This document shows, piece by piece, positions 1-10,416 of a stretch of DNA of 64,000 nucleotides. Made by a program: the position numbers and the translations under genes. The notes beneath the pieces were generated by a model that saw only the letters and a program-made list of their open reading frames with translations, was not told the origin of the DNA and ran no database searches. Within the stretch, counting starts at the first letter, position 1. Each line of letters begins with the position of its first letter. This DNA comes from [Phialemoniopsis] sp. UDSM-2020 (taxonomy: Eukaryota > Ascomycota > Sordariomycetes > Thyridiales > Thyridiaceae), in contig JAEILZ010000001.1 in NCBI GenBank assembly GCA_018873225.1, positions 7,750,001-7,814,000 of the forward strand, in the 5' to 3' direction.

Positions 1-1200
1 CTGATTTGCTTGATTTTGCAGCGTGGACCGGTACAATGAGATGCTTTTATTGTATGCTGTAAGACCCAACACGCGCAAATCGGATTGATGAGTGTCAACT
101 GCAAGTCTCTGAGCACTGAGCGCCACGAGTGAGAGATCCAGTGATCTATCTCGAAGGGCAAGTGACAGATATCCTGGAGGCCAATAGTCTTTGGTCCGGC
201 AATAGCCGGAGATGAACGTCTGCCAAAGAGCTACAAGATGCTGAGAGAAATCGAAATGAAGGGGCGCCGGTATCGCATAGACGGGTTTCGTGGCTGTGGA
301 GGCTAAGGTTGAAGGGGGTTCGGGTCTGCAGGATGACGCTGTAGGCATTGTGACGCTTCGCCTGGACTGTGCAAGAGCCTCGCAAAGGAGCCGTTTCTTT
401 CGGGGGTGTGTAATGTTCGCCGCATCCATGTTGACGAATGTCCGCACGATATCTGGTTCGTATCCGTCACATTCGCGCTTCGCGCGACGACATCGCGAGC
501 ATGCCGGGATCGCCTTGTCACACTGCACGATAAAGTAGATATCAGCTCTCTCTCTCACATGCAATCATACATCTTCAGTATCTACACATACCCACCGCCT
601 CTGACGATGACATGAGCGGCATGCCTTCTTTGCTCGAGTGATCTGAGCGTGGCTGCTCGACGGCAAGTCCATGAGTTTAATGAAGCTACACCCCCAAGAA
701 TTGATGGCAAGAGAGTGTTGATGACGATGGTCAGAGTCAGGAAGGATGTCGTAGTGCTGCGTGGAGCGGCTTCGGTACTTTATTGGCCGCTAACCTACTT
801 AATTACGCACTAAGCTTGATCGGGGCATTCGCTTCGCACGGAGGACCGTTAGTAATCACGGCTGCACTTCGTCCTTCCTCGATCCTTCCCATGATCTGTT
901 CTAAGCTGTTCATCTTGTGTGGAGGCAAGTGGAAGCACATAGAATTGAACGATACCTTACGTCGGGCTGATGCCACAGGGATGATAGTTTAAAGGTGCAG
1001 CTTCCAGGTTTGATCCCTTTGGACCCAACTTTCCATTCCCAAGTTTAATCCGACTCTTGACTACCTACTTTACCATATTTATCAGAGCTCTCATCAGAAG
1101 CCAGCCATTAGATTGACATCTGACCCTAGATTGCTCATCGCTTCCGATCTTTTGTTCACTTGTTTCTTAACTCTCGATTATTCTCAAAGGTCAGCATATT
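1..1200. other. no gene recognised
   Basis: All open frames here are under about 90 codons. None shows a recognisable domain, signal peptide or splice-linked continuation. The stretch from about 1010 on is pyrimidine-rich and could be promoter or leader for the low-complexity locus that follows. Confidence 0.5.
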
Positions 1201-1539
1201 CCCCTTTTCACTTTCCTTTGGTCATAGACTTACACAGCGATAACAACAGGCCTTACCACAGGCCCCGGCCCCAGGCTCGAGCCCAGGCCTAACAACAGCC
1301 CCAGGCCCAGTGACACCAACCCAGCTCCAAGTATTAGCTCCTGCAGCAGCTGCAGCGCCAGCTCCAGGCAGCCGGCGGCAGCCGGCAGGCGCGGCGGACA
1401 CGCCGGTTTTGCTGCTGTGAGAGTGCATGCAATGGAGGTATTGCATGCCGTCTGCATAGGGATCCCGCCCGTAAGTTTCTCCCCTCCCCTTCCTTATATA
1501 CTTATCAGTTTCACTATCTGACTTCGGCTGTCCTCACAG

Positions 1540-2693
1540 CAACGACGACGACGAGGCGGTCCGCCGGAGGCCCGAGCTTCATCTGCGCTGCCGGACCCCC
1601 TTACCTGTGCCGCCGACGAGCGAGGTTGTTGAAGTCTCTGGCGCTCTAGCCCGCGCACCAAGCCTCGGCCTAGTCCCCTGCGCCCGAGTCCCAGGCCGCG
1701 CCCCCAGCTCTGGACGCCCAGGCCCCGGCGCCCGGCCCACCACCGCCCGCGCCCTCGGTCGAGGACGACGACGTCGTCATGACGTCGACCGGCCCGGCCC
1801 CGGCCCCCACCCCCGCACATGGCGGTTTTGTCGGCGGCTTCCCTCCCGCGCCTGGCTGGTCCGGCAGCTTCCCCGGTCCCGCCAACTCCGGCGTTTGTTC
1901 GGCCGCCGCGCGCCTCCTCCGCGCCCGCCACGCCCGCGCCAGGTCCCTCGCGCCCCATCCCCACCCAGGCCGCCGCGCCGGACGTCCAGGCACCCGCGCC
2001 GGACGCCCAGGCACCCGCGCCCGACCACCAGTCCCCGCGCCCCACATCCCCGCGCCTGGCCCCCAATCCCCCGCGGCCGTCACCGCCGCCGACGACGAGG
2101 ATGTCGTCATGATGTCGTCCGGCCCTGCGCCCCACTTCCCGCGCCCCACGGCCCCGCCCCCGGCGGAAGCTGATGTTCTCCCCGGCCCCTGCCTGCCATG
2201 CTGCCTTCCCTGGCGGATTTCCGGGCGGCGTCCCCGGCGGATATGCGGCTCCCGGCGGATTTCCAGCCGGGTTTCCCGCACCCCCCACCCTGGGTTCCCC
2301 GCCGGCCCCCCAGCTGGTTTTCCGGCCCCGTCCCCGGTTTCCCGGGCGGAACCCCCGGCGGCAATTTCGGCGGCAGTTTCGGCGACAACCGGCGTCGCCC
2401 GCGCGACAGGCCGGCAGCAGCTAGCAGCAGGATCGCCGTGCAGTCCCAGGCCATCTCGGCCATTAAGCGGCTTGCCGCTCAGATCGTAAGTTCTCAACTG
2501 CTATTCGCATGTACCACAGCTAACACTTGTTTCAGAACCGGCAGCAGCCGGCACGAGAGACCGTAAGTTTCTGATGCCGTACCCACTCATCTTTGTTGTA
2601 TCCTCTAAATCTTACTCTTCTAGCGCCGTGACCAGAAGAAGCGGCACCGCGGCGAGGCCTGGAAGCGGAGAGGCGGCTGCGCGGCGGCAATAG
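1540..2693 (+). pseudogene. Pro/Ala/Gly-rich low-complexity gene, frame-shifted
   Basis: Three good intron-like segments frame this locus on the plus strand: 1471-1539, 2486-2535 and 2563-2623, each GTAAGT to AG. The last short exons end at TAG 2691-2693. Protein-like text jumps between frames. An acidic start (NDDDEAVRRRPELHLR) sits near 1541. A PALDAQAPAP unit leads into a DDDVVMTSTGPAPAP unit around 1700-1800. PDVQAPAPDAQAPAPD runs around 1980-2030, a second DDEDVVMMSSGPAP unit around 2090, and a GGFPGG-type run around 2200-2280. The DD-VVM-GPAP unit therefore occurs twice, and the QAPAP unit at least three times. No single frame holds all of it, so it is a decayed repetitive gene or a GC-rich stretch with sequence errors. 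Long minus-strand frames over the same bases are probably composition artefacts. Function unknown. Confidence 0.35.
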
Positions 2694-3734
2694 CAAGAGC
2701 ATCGTTGCAGCGGTGACGACAGTGGCAAGTACAAATAATCACAAGGGTAGTGCTAGCCTGGTACCGTCATCTTTCAAACTGAACTCAGAATGGAACGGGC
2801 TATCCCACTACATACCAACAAAGACCGTGTTCCAACGGTCCACATCCATTTGAAGAGAAATGAGTCCATGTCCACATAGTGGTCTAATGCTGTCCTGTGA
2901 GGATGTCCAAAGTGAATAGTTGATTCATCTGTCAGTCCGTGCCCCACGCAATAAAGGATGGCATGCCTTCCTCTTGGGTATGCCTCACTCATCGACACAG
3001 GAAGTTAGTCGAGTTTGAAACTCAACGTTGGAACTCCAGTACCCAAACTCCTCGAGCATACAATATTATCCTCCAGACTCTTCCCTTTTCTCCAGATATG
3101 GAAACTGCTACAGATATGCTATTCCCGGCTCTCTTGGATTATCAGCCTGAATCAGAGCTCAACCTATGTAGTGGCGTACAGACAGCGCAAGATGATGTTT
3201 GGGACTTGTAACGATACTCACTTGTCGACTTCCAGTGAGCATAGTGCTCCTGCTGGTCATGGGCACCAGTACTTGGCCCTTCGGGCCTGTAAATTCCCAA
3301 GCTTCGTCATACTTCGGACGAAGATCAAATCTGGTAAATGTTTACGATTCAATGTTATTACCAAGCAAGCGCACTTGATGACCAGCAGGTCCTCAGAATG
3401 GTGTACAGGCAGATCTTACTCGTATTCAAATAGAGGCATGGTGACCTGCACCACTGTATATTAAGCGCCGCAAGGTTATTTGCTGAGGGAAAAAACATCC
3501 CGTAGTTATTTACCCAACGTGGCACGGAGCGAGGTATTAACAGAATCCGCCGTCAAGAAAACTCCACCAACCGTGGTGACCTGCCCGATACGGCGAATCG
3601 GTCATGTATCCACCAATCAACGCAACCGGGGGGTTGGCCCTTGCGATGATATATAGTGAGCTTCAAGACACATTCGCTGTCGATAACCATCTATTTATGC
3701 ATTCGAGGTTTGAGAAATTATAGTATAGTCAAAG
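2694..3734. other. intergenic, promoter of the next gene
   Basis: No open frame resembles a gene; the longest (3015-3464, plus) has no recognisable feature. A TATA-like 'gatatatag' occurs about 85 bp before the next start codon. Confidence 0.5.
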
Positions 3735-4515
3735 ATGCCTTCTTTTAACCAGATCCTCGCCGCGCTCGCAGCCACGGCCGTGGCGTCGGTCAACGGCGCC
3801 ATGGGCCCTGCCTTCAGCACTGGGCCGGTGGGCAACGGCGCATGGATCCACGAGGCTACATCTACGCTCATCCTGCCTGACACGCCGGTCGGCTCTTCCG
3901 GCGTGGCCTCCCTCTGGGTCGGTATGGGTACCGACAAGGGCGACCTGATCCAGTCCATCGCCGACAACTGGAACTCGAAGCAATGGGACATCTTTGCATA
4001 CACTCTCCTCAAGACCGGACCAAACTCGCAAATGCCTGTCCAATCCGGCTCGACCCCTGCCAAGGCCGGTGACCGCATCACCATGCACTGTAAGTAGTGA
4101 CTCATGGGTGAGTGTTGAGCGCGACACTGAAGGTGATGATACAACGCAGACAAGATGGACGACTCCACTAAGGAGTACGTGCAGTACGTTTCCATCAACG
4201 GGAAGCAGGTCGCTACCCTCTCGACGTCCAAGGACCACCATGCGATGGGCTTCGGTACGGCCGTTGAGTGCGGTGCCACCGACTGCGGGACCATCCGCGC
4301 CCACTGTAAGCCTTAGATGAACCCTGACTTGCTGAGACGATATCTAATACCGGGGGGTAGCATGGGTTGATACCAAGATCATCCTGAACACGGCCGACCC
4401 CAACTACTCTCGCACTCTGGGCAAAGGACAGGGCGTGACTGGGGATCTGAGCACCCCTGATGGCGGCAAGACCTGGGTCGCCTCGCAGATCAACATTCCT
4501 CAATTTACCTTCTGA
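3735..4515 (+). CDS. small secreted protein, concanavalin A-like lectin/glucanase-type fold (peptidase G1-like)
   Basis: Three exons (3735-4089, 4150-4305, 4361-4515) give 221 residues. Introns of 60 and 55 bp keep the frame. Residues 1-21 are a signal peptide ending near SVNGA. The mature part has WIHEATSTLILP and VASLWVGMGTDKGD, which resemble the beta-sandwich start of secreted G1-like fungal proteins. It also has a Cys pair in VECGATDCGT and a C-terminal Trp-rich strand. Likely extracellular. I do not see the complete Gln/Glu catalytic pair of peptidase G1 with confidence, so enzymatic activity is not claimed. No operon partner is visible; it stands alone between two long gaps. Confidence 0.8.
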
Positions 4516-5946
4516 CCGTAGATCTGGATGTAATCAACCGTAACATTCAGATTTAACCTTTCTACGTCATTGCATAAACCCAGTCTAGACAGATGGCTGC
4601 GTAGCTCTCAATCGAGATCGACTGCAAAGGGTAAATTGTCAAAAGAAATGTCTTGCTGAATGGAAGGAACAGTGAAGATCATGATCAGGAACAACAGCGA
4701 AATTTGACGTGTAGATCGCTCACAGCATTCCTCGCGCGACGAGAACATGACGTATCCTAAGTGCACAAATTTGCGACATGTTCCATCGAACAGACTTAGG
4801 CCACAGGCAGGTGCCATGAAAGCGTGAGCTAACGCGACGCGGGGAAGGGGGGTTTTGTAGGACAGTGCCTGTGGGGATCTTTCAAGCTCGGCAGCGACGT
4901 TTATCGTGCGCGTCCCCCAGCGCCCTGTGTAGATGTGCAAGATAGGATACTCCCGGACTCTGAATGCAAATGACAAGATTCAATCGCAATCAGTCCGATG
5001 TGATGCGAAAGGGTATCCCGTCGCGCAAAGTATACGGAAGTCTGTCTGGACTGGATCCTACCATTGACCGGTGCAAATGTTCCGAAGAATGCTGAGTCAC
5101 GAGGAAGACGAGTGTGCGGCGACAGCGGTTTGTGTTGTGAATGGCATGGACGGTCCTAGTTCATCAGATACTCAGGTAGGTCGTGGGATAGCCCTGCAGT
5201 AAACAACATTTCAGTCTCCTAGCAAGCTTATATTTAAGCTCATTTCCCGCACATGTTTAGTGGGCAGCCCAGCCTTAATTTGATGGGCCGGGCCCTGCGG
5301 GTGGCCCCTCTTGTCGGTAGCCGGCCGGCCCAATCGAGAATGGCTTGGAATGGAGGCGCATTTGGTCTAACTACAACCACGCAAGTGACGCAAGTGATGG
5401 CCTCCACGCGCTGCACCCCATTCCGCCCTGCCGCCCTCGTGTAGACAAATTGGCAATAGCCGCGCCCTGCCGGCCGAGAAGAGAATGTTGATTGTGAGCC
5501 AGGCCGGGGCAAGAGAAGCGAGGAATGTGTCGTCGACTCCGTGGCACTCAGCTGTCCTCGCACAGAAGCGTGGCATGGTTGGACACACTCGACTTAGACA
5601 GTAAATAGAGTAGTGCCGGCGATCCGAAGCCCGCTGGTCATTTCTCAAAGGGGACTTTTGCGGTGACGCTACGCGCGACACCATGCTCGGTCACCACCAA
5701 GATCACTGATGAAGAATGTGCAGTAGAGTCTAGGAGATTTCTATGTGTAGCATAACGCGACTCGGTACATAACACCGCATGTTTTCAATTTTCTTGGTAG
5801 TTATAAGAGTGACATGTCCTGTCGCCCGCCTGACCACGCCAGGGGCCACCACCGTAGATGTGAGACGACACATCAGTCACTCGTTAATAGTAGTTAGTTG
5901 CTTTTGGCCTCATCGGCCGTTCATTCATTTTTAATAGTTCTTCACC
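4516..5946. other. intergenic, no gene recognised
   Basis: Frames of up to 122 codons exist on both strands (for example 4608-4976, minus), but none has family features or plausible splicing. The last few hundred bases are probably the promoter of the WSC protein gene. Confidence 0.5.
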
Positions 5947-8900
5947 ATGCGTGCCAGCTGGGGGACGCTCTTCGGCTTCGGCCTGGGCCTCGCCTCCGCC
6001 GCGGACCCGAAGAAGATTCTTGTTATACAAGAGTTCGATGCTCTTGGCTACGAGAACAGCTTTGTTAGGGCAGACACGACCCGTTACACTGGTAATTATC
6101 ACCTCATCAACCTTTGCAATCATCTTGCCCAGAAGAGGCTGACAGATACATGTTGAATGAACAGTGACTGCCATCACCAAGCAGATCTTCAGCTCCTACA
6201 CCAGCCCCCAGTACGCTGCTTTCGACGCTATCGTTATTGGTGACGATGGCACAGGCTGCCCCAACGCCGGCTCAGCAACCACCCTCGATGACTTTATCGA
6301 CTCGTACGTCAGTAGCAAACTGAGTTCTGCAGTCACCGGCAATGTATATGTCTCGGGCACCAGTCTCACCTACAATCACGTCGCTGCCACCGACAGCATC
6401 GTAGCCGCATCGGTAGACAGTGTTTTCCAGGACGCCATGGACTACGTCACCTCGGGTCCGACAACTGGGCTTTACATATCTCTTTCGTGCTACTACAAGC
6501 AAACCACTTTTTCAACTTCGACCACCGCCCTGGAAGGCTTCAGGAATGGCGGGGCTTCGTTCTTGCTCATCGGGAACAACGATTGCAGTAAGGATGTTCT
6601 CATCACTCAGGGTTCGGTTTTCAATGGCGTGCAAGGGACGGACATCAACAAATGGAATTGCCCAATCATGGACTACTTCGTCAACTATCCCTCTAGCTTC
6701 ATGCCAGCGGCCGTCGGGGACAACAGTGGCTCACAAGGAACTCCTTATGTCTTCATTCGAAACTCCGTCAGTGACTGTGGCAACTCTATAGTCACGGGCA
6801 AGGAGACCTGTGACGGTGGATCTAACTGTCTTCCGGATTGTACTTGCCCGGCTGGATACGAATCCGATGGACAAATCTCATGCCGGAAGATCTGTGGCAA
6901 CGGAGAGCTCAATGATAACGAAGAGTGCGAGCCGGAAGGGCCGAAAAAGCGTGGCCTAGCCGGTCTGTCCGTGTCCGGCCTGTTCGGCCGTGGCAGCGCC
7001 ACCGATCCGCTTTGTCTTGAAGATTGCACTTGTCCCTTCGGCCCAGGAGAGCAGAGAGGGACTTGTGCGCCTGAAAAGGCCTGTGGGAACAATGTACTAG
7101 ACAGTGGCGAGGAGTGTGAGTACAGGAAGCTGGGGAGACGGGACCCGGCCACGGACATCAGCGATCCCTACTGTGGCTCGAATTGCAAGTGCACTACAGC
7201 ACCAGGAACGACCCCAGGCACCTGTCTGCCTCCAAAGAAGTGTGGCAATGGCCAATTAGACGATGGAGAGCAGTGTGAGCCGCGGCAGTTGACGAAGCGG
7301 ATGCCCCTTTTCGGCCGCTCCGGACTCTTCGCCCGGACCCCGGACATCAGCGATCCGCTGTGTACAAGCGACTGCGTATGCCCCTTCGGCGTTGGCTCAG
7401 CAGCTGGAACGTGTGCCCCGAAGCAGACGTGTGGCGACGGAGATATCACGGGTACCGAAGAATGTGACGATGCTGGCGTCAGCGCCACCTGGTAAGTTTC
7501 ATCCCACCAACATCAACACAGGTTCGCCAGTGCGCATGCACTAACATAACAACCAGCACGAAACTCTGCACTTGCGTCAACGGCTATGACAAAGTAGCAA
7601 TGAAGTGCCTTGACCCCGTCATCCCTCCCAAATGCGGCGATTCTACAGTCGATGCCCAGGACGATGAGGAGTGTGAAATCTCCATCAGCGGCGCAGAGCT
7701 CTGCTCTACGGCTTGCAAGTGCATCTGGGGTGTCGACGCCACCACGAAGGCTTGCCTACCTGTCCCAATTTGCGGCAACTCTGAGATCGAAAAGGGTGAG
7801 GATTGCGATGACCAATCCGATCCCCTCTGTGATGAATGCAAGTGCTTATTGGGTCTGGGCGACGATGGCAAGTGCAAGCCGAAGCCAGAGGTACCGACGA
7901 GCACCGTCCCGACTTCGACTCAGCCTACACAGTCCTCGTCTCAGCCTCCTGCATCCACCACCGCCCCTTCATCGGTCCCTACCACCAGCCCCACGTCTTC
8001 TGCGGCACCGACATCAACCAACGAGCCTATCCCGCCGCAGCTCGGCATCTTCAGCAGGATCGGATGCACTGGATCCGTCCAGAGCTACCCTTCATTCAGC
8101 CTGATGACCTCTAGCGACAGCATGACCTTGGAGATGTGCACTGAGGCTTGCTCGGAACACCTTTATGCTGGTGTCCACGTCAGGTAAGTCAATCTTTGCT
8201 CTCTTGAAGGCTACTACAGTTCTTCGTATTATTATATTACACCCTACTAACTACCCAATTCTGCTAGGGACTGCTACTGCTCAGACTTCTTCGACGACGT
8301 CGTCACCGTAGCCAAGGATGAGTGCAGCGTGCCCTGCCCCGGCAACCCCCTCGAGAACTGCGGCGGTTATCGCCAGGTCACCAAGGAACGCCGTCAAGTC
8401 GGCGCCCGCGTTCCGTCCAACGCTCTCCTAGTCGTCTTTTTAAATGACCAAATCGCGGCTACCGCGACCGTGCCGCTCCCGCCCGTCTCCACGCAGCCGC
8501 CGACAAGCGGGGCCGCGGCACCAGCCACCACCACCCAGACCACCGCCACCGCCACCGCGGTCGTGACCGCCAGCGCCACGGAGACGGTGACCCCCTGTAT
8601 CAACGGATGGTGTCACCGCGGCGGCTATTGGTTTGAGCAATGCCAGGGTCTGCCCAACGCCGGCGAGATCGTCTTCGTTATGCAGGCTTGCAGCTGCCAC
8701 GGCGGCTGGCAGTACGTCCAGGCCAGCTGTGACGGCGCCTCGTGCGCCGGTCTGGTTGTCTACCGCGCCGTGCCTGTCTCGGGTGGCGGTAGCAGTGGCA
8801 GCACCGGCGGAGACGTCGTCGTGTACAACCCGCAGCCCTGCGATACGTGCGCTGGCGGCGTCACTTTTGTCCAGCCTACTCCTCCTGTGGCTGGAGGTAA

Positions 8901-9018
8901 CTCTACCGTGGTCGTGCCTGGCTCGCCTTCTGTTGTGGTTGTCGCGGGTGCCAGCAAGCTTGCCGCCTTCTTCAGCTCGCTGTCGGTCTTTGTTGGAGCT
9001 CTCGCGCTGCTGATCTAA
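5947..9018 (+). CDS. GPI-anchored cell-wall protein with Cys-rich repeats and a WSC domain
   Basis: Four exons (5947-6091, 6165-7491, 7557-8183, about 8268-9018) give about 949 residues. Residues 1-19 form a signal peptide ending ASA-ADP. About 200 residues of unassigned N-terminal domain follow. Then come at least six Cys-rich units of the form CGNG-x-LD-x-GEECE ... C-x-C-x-CP (residues about 250-610). Between units sit dibasic or Arg-rich inserts: KKRG near 6947, GRRD near 7135 and TKRM near 7293. A Ser/Thr/Pro linker precedes a WSC carbohydrate-binding domain (about 660-745, with IGCTGSVQ, CTEACSE, CYCSDF and CPGNPLENCGG). A second Thr-rich stretch and a Cys-rich tail follow. The C-terminus is a hydrophobic GPI-type signal after small residues. 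Role: probably wall-associated glycan binding or surface sensing. No cytoplasmic tail is present, so it is not a WSC-type stress sensor. Confidence 0.85.
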
Positions 9019-10416
9019 AGCCATACTGGGTCGAGATTGGAGTTCTGTTTATGTTACTCAGGTGTAGGCCTAACAATAATTCGGAGTTCAGGGGCAGGGG
9101 GTTAGGATGAGACATACACGAGTGTGGGTTGGGGTTAATGTATTTGGTCGGAGTTCGGTTGAACGAGGTTGATGTTTAATGAGAATCGAAGCATACTCCA
9201 TCTATGTGATCGGACGTACATGTGAACAGTATTCAACATAGCTTGTTCGGAATGAGATGATATTGGGACCTTCGCTTGTCCGATAGTGGCTATGTTGTTT
9301 TAAGAAAGGGGAAAAACTCGTTACCCAATGTTCATCCATCGATTTGGTCTTTGTATGTCCTGCAGCCTTCCGATCCTAGGTAGTGGGATAGTCCACATTG
9401 GTCATTAATAGACCTGCGATGTACAGCAAACTGCCATTTGCGAATTCCTCCACAGTAGAGATAGGGTGCTATAATTACCCCATAATTAAGGAAGAAGTTA
9501 CTCTCGTGCACTTGTGCAAGGCGAGAACAGTGGGCTTGAGAGAGTTCATTCGAGTGAATGTGCATATATCTTATGAAGAGGTACGTGTTGGGGGCGCATT
9601 CTATCGATCTTTGTTCAATATCAAAACTCCTAGCGGCTCGCCCCTTTCATTCTTTCCGGACGTTTACAAACTAAAATCAGCGCAGAACCTCCCGTCACCG
9701 ACTTCTCGAAATACTTCAGCGCGATTCTTACCGACGACCGACCCGGCCATCCTACCGGAGAGGCTACTGCCTCAGTGGGATGGTCGGCGTGCCCCAGGCG
9801 AGGCCACGGCGTTTATGCTCGGCATCATACTCTCGACAAGAAAGATGGCGTGGCCGCTCATGAATGCGAGATCAGGAGTCTGACGTAAATGGACCACGAT
9901 CATCGGGTGGGCTGAAACGAGGACCTCTGGTCAGTGAGCTTACATCGTGCTACTGGTTTTCAATTCGCAGAGTATTCCCATTCTCGTAGCCTACTGGGTC
10001 TGAAAGGGTGACTAACTCCGGCCCTAAGGCTGACTACCCCCTGCCGGTATAACCAAGCTGAGCGGGGGATGCCTTAGGTCACGTAAGCCAACCACACTCA
10101 CGTCAGCGCAGGGTCGTAATCGAACGTACTTCGACTAATGAGAGCCTCAGACATGAACCTCGGTATGGAAGTCTTGCCTTGCCCAAAACAACGTTGATAT
10201 GAGAGCTGAACTTTCAAGCCACTCTCAATGCGCACAGTGAGGCCCCCAGACTTTGGCCGCGAGGTCTTCGAAGGTGCATGCTAGTCAGCAACCACTTTTC
10301 AACAGTAACCACTATCCTTGAGCAAATCGGCTATAAGGTAATGGCAGTACCCATACCAAATTCTGAGCGAATCGTGTTTCTCTTCAAGTTCTTTGCTGCC
10401 AACTTAGAACATCATC
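9019..10416. other. intergenic, no gene recognised
   Basis: Frames such as 9398-9883 (plus, 161 codons) lack coding character. The segment contains the interrupted palindrome at 10023-10078 and the promoter of the beta-propeller gene. Confidence 0.5.
10023..10078. repeat. interrupted palindrome, possible hairpin or regulatory site
   Basis: CCTAAGGC at 10023-10030 is matched by GCCTTAGG at 10071-10078. Inside these arms CCCCC (10037-10041) faces GGGGG (10064-10068). The element lies about 340 bp before the start of the beta-propeller gene. Function unknown; it may be chance. Confidence 0.4.

Noticed and set aside
1494..2497. Two long minus-strand frames (264 and 275 codons) over the low-complexity locus
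   Set aside because: Extreme Gly/Arg/Ala composition is a by-product of GC-rich repeats, while intron signals favour the plus strand.
4608..4976. 122-codon minus-strand frame
   Set aside because: No family features; could be chance in a spacer of this size.
8440..9024. 194-codon minus-strand frame
   Set aside because: Antisense to the WSC protein tail; His/Arg/Gly-rich chance text.
9398..9883. 161-codon plus-strand frame
   Set aside because: No recognisable feature, no promoter-intron context, weak codon bias.
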